A stretch of 64,000 nt of DNA from Lichenostomus cassidix (Eukaryota; Chordata; Aves; Passeriformes; Meliphagidae), in contig CM039193.1 in NCBI GenBank assembly GCA_008360975.2, positions 14,312,501 to 14,376,500 of the forward strand, written 5' to 3'. The notes under the pieces were generated by a model, which saw only the letters and a program-made list of their open reading frames with translations, made no database searches and was not told where the DNA came from. The position numbers were made by a program, and so were the translations under genes. Shown here one piece after another: positions 60,232 through 64,000 of the stretch; positions within the stretch are counted from its first letter, which is position 1; each line of letters opens with the position of its first letter.

Positions 60232-63200
60232 CTGGTGGGTAGTTGAATACTGGTCATAGATATGTTTTTTTGATATCTTACTTTCTCTTTCCATGAATAT
60301 TAAACCAGCATTAGTGTCACCAATATAAAATCCTGTAAGTGTCTTAGAGTGAAAAATGCTGGATATGCTATCAATGATGATGTCACCAAGTTTTGGGGTT
60401 TTTTAGAGATGTCAGTGGTACAGCCTGGGATGGTAAGGATGCTCACCATTTGTTCCTTTTGCATGTGCTACAAACATGAGCAGTGGGGCTTTTCTACAAA
60501 GATAAAGTTCCCCTTTCAGGTCTCTAGAAAATACAGAGCATCCTCTTTCACTTTTGGAAGGAAATTATCCTAAACAAAGCCCTGCCTGTGCTGTGGCCTC
60601 TAGGCAGATGGCCAGTGTCATTATCCTTTAAGGGTGCATTAACAGCAACCTTCAGTCAGAGGCACTGAGTTGTATCTCTCCAGTGAGATGCCAGAATGGG
60701 ACAAGGCATGGATCCCTCTTGCTTTGTCAAGGTTGCTGGACCAGGTAGTGTCAATGGGAAAAACATTTGTTTTGCTCTTGGCCTGTCTTCTGGACAGGGA
60801 TTTGGAGAGCACAGTAAAGGTGATGTTGCAGATAAATGCAAGCTACCAGTCGAAGCACAGACTGTAGGCTTTTCTGCAGTCAGATGCAATCAATAGATGC
60901 TACTCTCTACTGCATGCTTCAGAGGAAGGCCCAATCTTCATAATAGGCCAAAATCACGGACTTCTATTTGCACCATAATGGTCTCTGGAAAGAAGTTTCT
61001 CCCTGATTAACATATGCCCAGAAGGGTTTGCAATGAATAGGCCTTACAGTTTCATCTTCTGAGCACTGCAGACATTTGGTCGTATTGTCAGCTGGTGGAA
61101 ACTGGCATTGCTTTGTTGCCTTTCCAAGTCAATTTGCAATGAGTGAAGATTGGTCTTTCTGTTCTCCTTCACATGAAGGTCATGTAGCTTTTGTGGCTTT
61201 GTGCAATATGTTCTTCCTAAAGAGAAATGAATGCGCAGTTGTGTTTTATTTTGCAATGATCTTCTAAAGTACCCAGTTCAAAGATTGGGCGTGCTTGACA
61301 CACTTTCCACCCATTTATTTCAAATTAATAATCCTCTGATGCCTCTCACGTGATCTGTTGGTCCTGCAACAGTTTGAGCTTTGATGGAGTATGAGTCTTT
61401 GAACAGCAAGAGAGTACTGGAAAATCTGGGGAACTTCTGTTTTAGAGGCTTTGATATTGTGCTGGTACACAATCCTACTGTTATGCTGCTTCAGTGTTTC
61501 CAGTCTCTCAGGGTCATTTCATAATAGATATGGGAAGGATTCTCACTTGGATTGTCTGCAGTTTTCTTAGTTGCCGGGGGAAGACTATAACTTACTAAAA
61601 CTACCTGTATCTTGTTTTCAAAGGGATCTAAGAGCAGGGTGCTTCAAAGAAACAATGTAGAAAGTTGGAGACAAACCAGCCCCCCCTGAAGAAAGTTCTC
61701 ATTCTAAAGCCTCAGTAAGAGCTGGGAGGCAGACGTTTTTTTCATCTGCCTCCTTTCTTCTCTGTGATGCTTAACAGTGTCAGCTGCCACTCACTGTGAG
61801 CAAAGGTTTAAGAATTTCTCTCACACGTAGTGCAGAGATGAGTTGTTCTGCAGGCCTGCTGAAATCAAGACTCAACTTCCTGCCCAGTCAGGCTTTGAAT
61901 CCAATCCCCCACAGTGGCAGGGAAGTGACTGGTTAGCTGGGTATCCTTCAGACCTGTCCAAAGAGATCCTGCAGATGAGAGCTCAGAGCACTCTAGGAAG
62001 CTGGAGGAGTCCCTAAACATTTACAGGAACAAACTGACTTGAGAGGGTTTCAGGCACTGCAAGTGATGAGGAGGAAAAGTCCCCTTTGAAAGCCCATAGA
62101 GGTTTTCAGGAACTGGTGCTCCTTCTGAGAGGAAAACCACAGACTCTGAACTACAAATCCGGAGCTGCTCCCAAGCTCTGAGTAACGGCAGAGTATCTTT
62201 AAAGACCAAGCCCCGTGAGGCTGCCACAAGTGGTCAGGAGCAGGAAGTGTCCTAAGACAGGATCTCAGCTGCTTGAAGGACATCAGGGAGCATCACAGAG
62301 TAATGGAAGGAGAAGCCAGCAGTGTCACAAGCAGCATCAGGAGCCAGATCTGCTTTCTAACATGTCACCCTGACACAGGGTGTTCTTTGGGGTCAATGGA
62401 ATGCTCAGTTTATCAGTCCTTCCCTTAGCAGGCACCAGCAGAGACTTGCTCTGTTTGTCCCACAGTTTTCTCAAAATTCATAGGAACTCAGTATGTTGGT
62501 GGTTTCTCTCCTGGTTGAATTAGGATAATTCCCAGAGGTAATGGAGTGACCACATAGAGGAGTTACCTTCCTTATATGTTGTGAGAAAATGGCTACAGAT
62601 CACTTCTGTGGAGTTGACACTTTCATAGGTCTGATGTCCATGAAAAATCACCTCTAAAGAGAGAAAGGTGACTGCCCTGTGACACTGAGTGCATCTGTCA
62701 GTTCTGTTTCACTTTAAGCAGCCAGTAATTGATCTCAAAGGTCTTGTTTGCACTTGATGATGCCTCAGAAATCCTGAGTCACTCTTTACCCGAATTCACC
62801 CTGGTACATCTGTTTACTCTATGGCTGTGTGAGTTGGGAAAGTCCTCAAGTACAAAGAATGTTGAAACTGTCATCTTCCTAAAAACGTAATCCTGCTGCT
62901 TTTTATAATGAGAAAGTAGGTTGGATGTCACATTTCCTTGATAAAACACAGCTGTGTATCAGTCCCAACATTTCTCAGGTGTTGAGACCATTCAGTTTTG
63001 CTGTCTGCTTGTTCTCAGAATCTCCTGGTTGTTAAACTCCAGGAGAGCCAACACAGGTTTATACCTCCAAGATGTTAAATACGTATTAGATTTATGTCAG
63101 ACAGAAACATCTTGGACTATCTTCCCTGCCCTGGAGACAGTTAAAAGTCTGTGTCAGTGTGGAATAAGCAAATCAACAATTTTTTTCCTATTTTTGACTT

Positions 63201-64000
63201 TGAAGGGTGTTTGGGGCTGTGTTCAGCTTGGCTCTGCCCTACATTTGCTGCTATGTCCACATGTCTGTGTCACTTGAATCCCTCTGGCTTTGCTAAGGGT
63301 TAAGATTGTATGCACAGCAAGTTGCTGAGGTCATCTGAAGTGCATTTGCACTCATTTTATGGAAACTTGGTCACAAATCTAAGCTCTGAAGAGCACCAAG
63401 CAATTGTGCTTATCAGTAGGAGGCTTGGTGCTCACCCGTTTGCTATTGGGCTCTTTTCTAGGTTATCTTCAACCTCAGTCATCACTGGCATCCAGGGAGC
63501 TTAACATCAGACAATTGTCTGAGTATTCATTAAGCTCTAAGTGCTTAAACAGTAAAACCTCTACAAAAGCAGTTCTGAAAGCTGAAGAAGAAAAATATAA
63601 CTGCCTGTAAGGAAACTTTCCTGCTGGTAGCCATAAATCAGTAGGTTTTTAGTAGCTTGTGATGAGCATCTTAATGGGGCCTATCAATCTGACTGCATTT
63701 AAAGTTTCAGCCATTGTTACATTACCCAAATGATCGCAGATCTTCTGATGGCAGAAATAACTTGGGAAAGATTTAGCAGAATATGAGTTTATCTGAAGTT
63801 GTGACCTGACAACTGTGATGTCTCTAACTGCCTAAAATTACTCACGTTCATCCTTCTAGGATGCACAGAGACTCCACTGATGCCACTCTGTCTTTAGTGG
63901 CAGCTGAGCTATTTGTCTTCTCACGTCTCCCACCTTCATTTTCTGCCTGCAGACAACAGCATTCACTCCTGTCACATCTGGCCCAGAAGACCTGGAGTTA
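60232..64000. other. Non-coding unique sequence
   Basis: No gene or repeat recognised to the end of the window. The longest frame is 107 codons (plus 62954-63277), with no known motif. CpG is depleted throughout. Confidence 0.6.

Noticed and set aside
60058..60294. Lys/Asn/Pro-rich minus-strand frame as a protein
   Set aside because: It is the translation of the C-free low-complexity tract and has no independent support.
1..64000. CRISPR array, prokaryotic operon or phage-type system
   Set aside because: No regularly spaced direct repeats and no clustered long genes; the avian CR1 ends show this is vertebrate DNA.

Overview
This window looks like nuclear DNA from a bird. The strongest evidence is a set of seven CR1 LINE 3' ends of the avian type. 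They have the usual terminal tract of repeats such as ATTCTATG and the familiar 3'-UTR text (gaggccctggcacaggttgcc, ccttgtgggtcccttccaac and similar). CpG is depleted almost everywhere, no open frame exceeds 183 codons, and there are no operons or ribosome binding sites, so it is neither prokaryotic nor viral. I cannot name the species or the locus. The LTR-like piece and CR1 types suit a songbird or other neoavian, but that is inference.

I find no protein-coding gene, exon, rRNA, tRNA or known microRNA that I can defend. The window is best read as intergenic DNA or the inside of a very long intron. Layout: 1-14.9 kb is unique non-coding DNA with one small CR1 tail (2.2 kb), a homeodomain-motif-rich AT block (3.4 kb) and a perfect hairpin with AATAAA on both strands (7.8 kb). 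At 15.0 kb is a minus-strand CR1. At 16.3-17.15 kb is the only CpG-richer block, with GATA, CGTCA and CACGTG motifs, and it is the best regulatory candidate. From 17.8 to 27.8 kb there are three faint ancient MIR/L3-like relics, two more candidate conserved blocks and a cluster of GTCT/AGAC motifs. At about 32.5-32.8 kb is a minus-strand LTR-like element with CCAAT boxes, a TATA box and a poly(A) signal, but no retroviral genes beside it. From 39 to 42.6 kb there are two CR1 copies, one with an internal deletion. From 44 to 53.6 kb there are several AT-rich motif-dense blocks. From 51.3 to 55.7 kb three plus-strand CR1 tails of different types lie close together. At 60.1 kb is a 132-bp run with no C on the plus strand.

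The repeats and motif blocks do not form a gene system. The most useful leads are the CpG/GATA block, the AT-rich candidate enhancers, the double-poly(A)-signal hairpin and a few open frames that read like protein but match nothing I know. Conservation could not be computed here, so every 'candidate conserved element' call rests on motif density alone.
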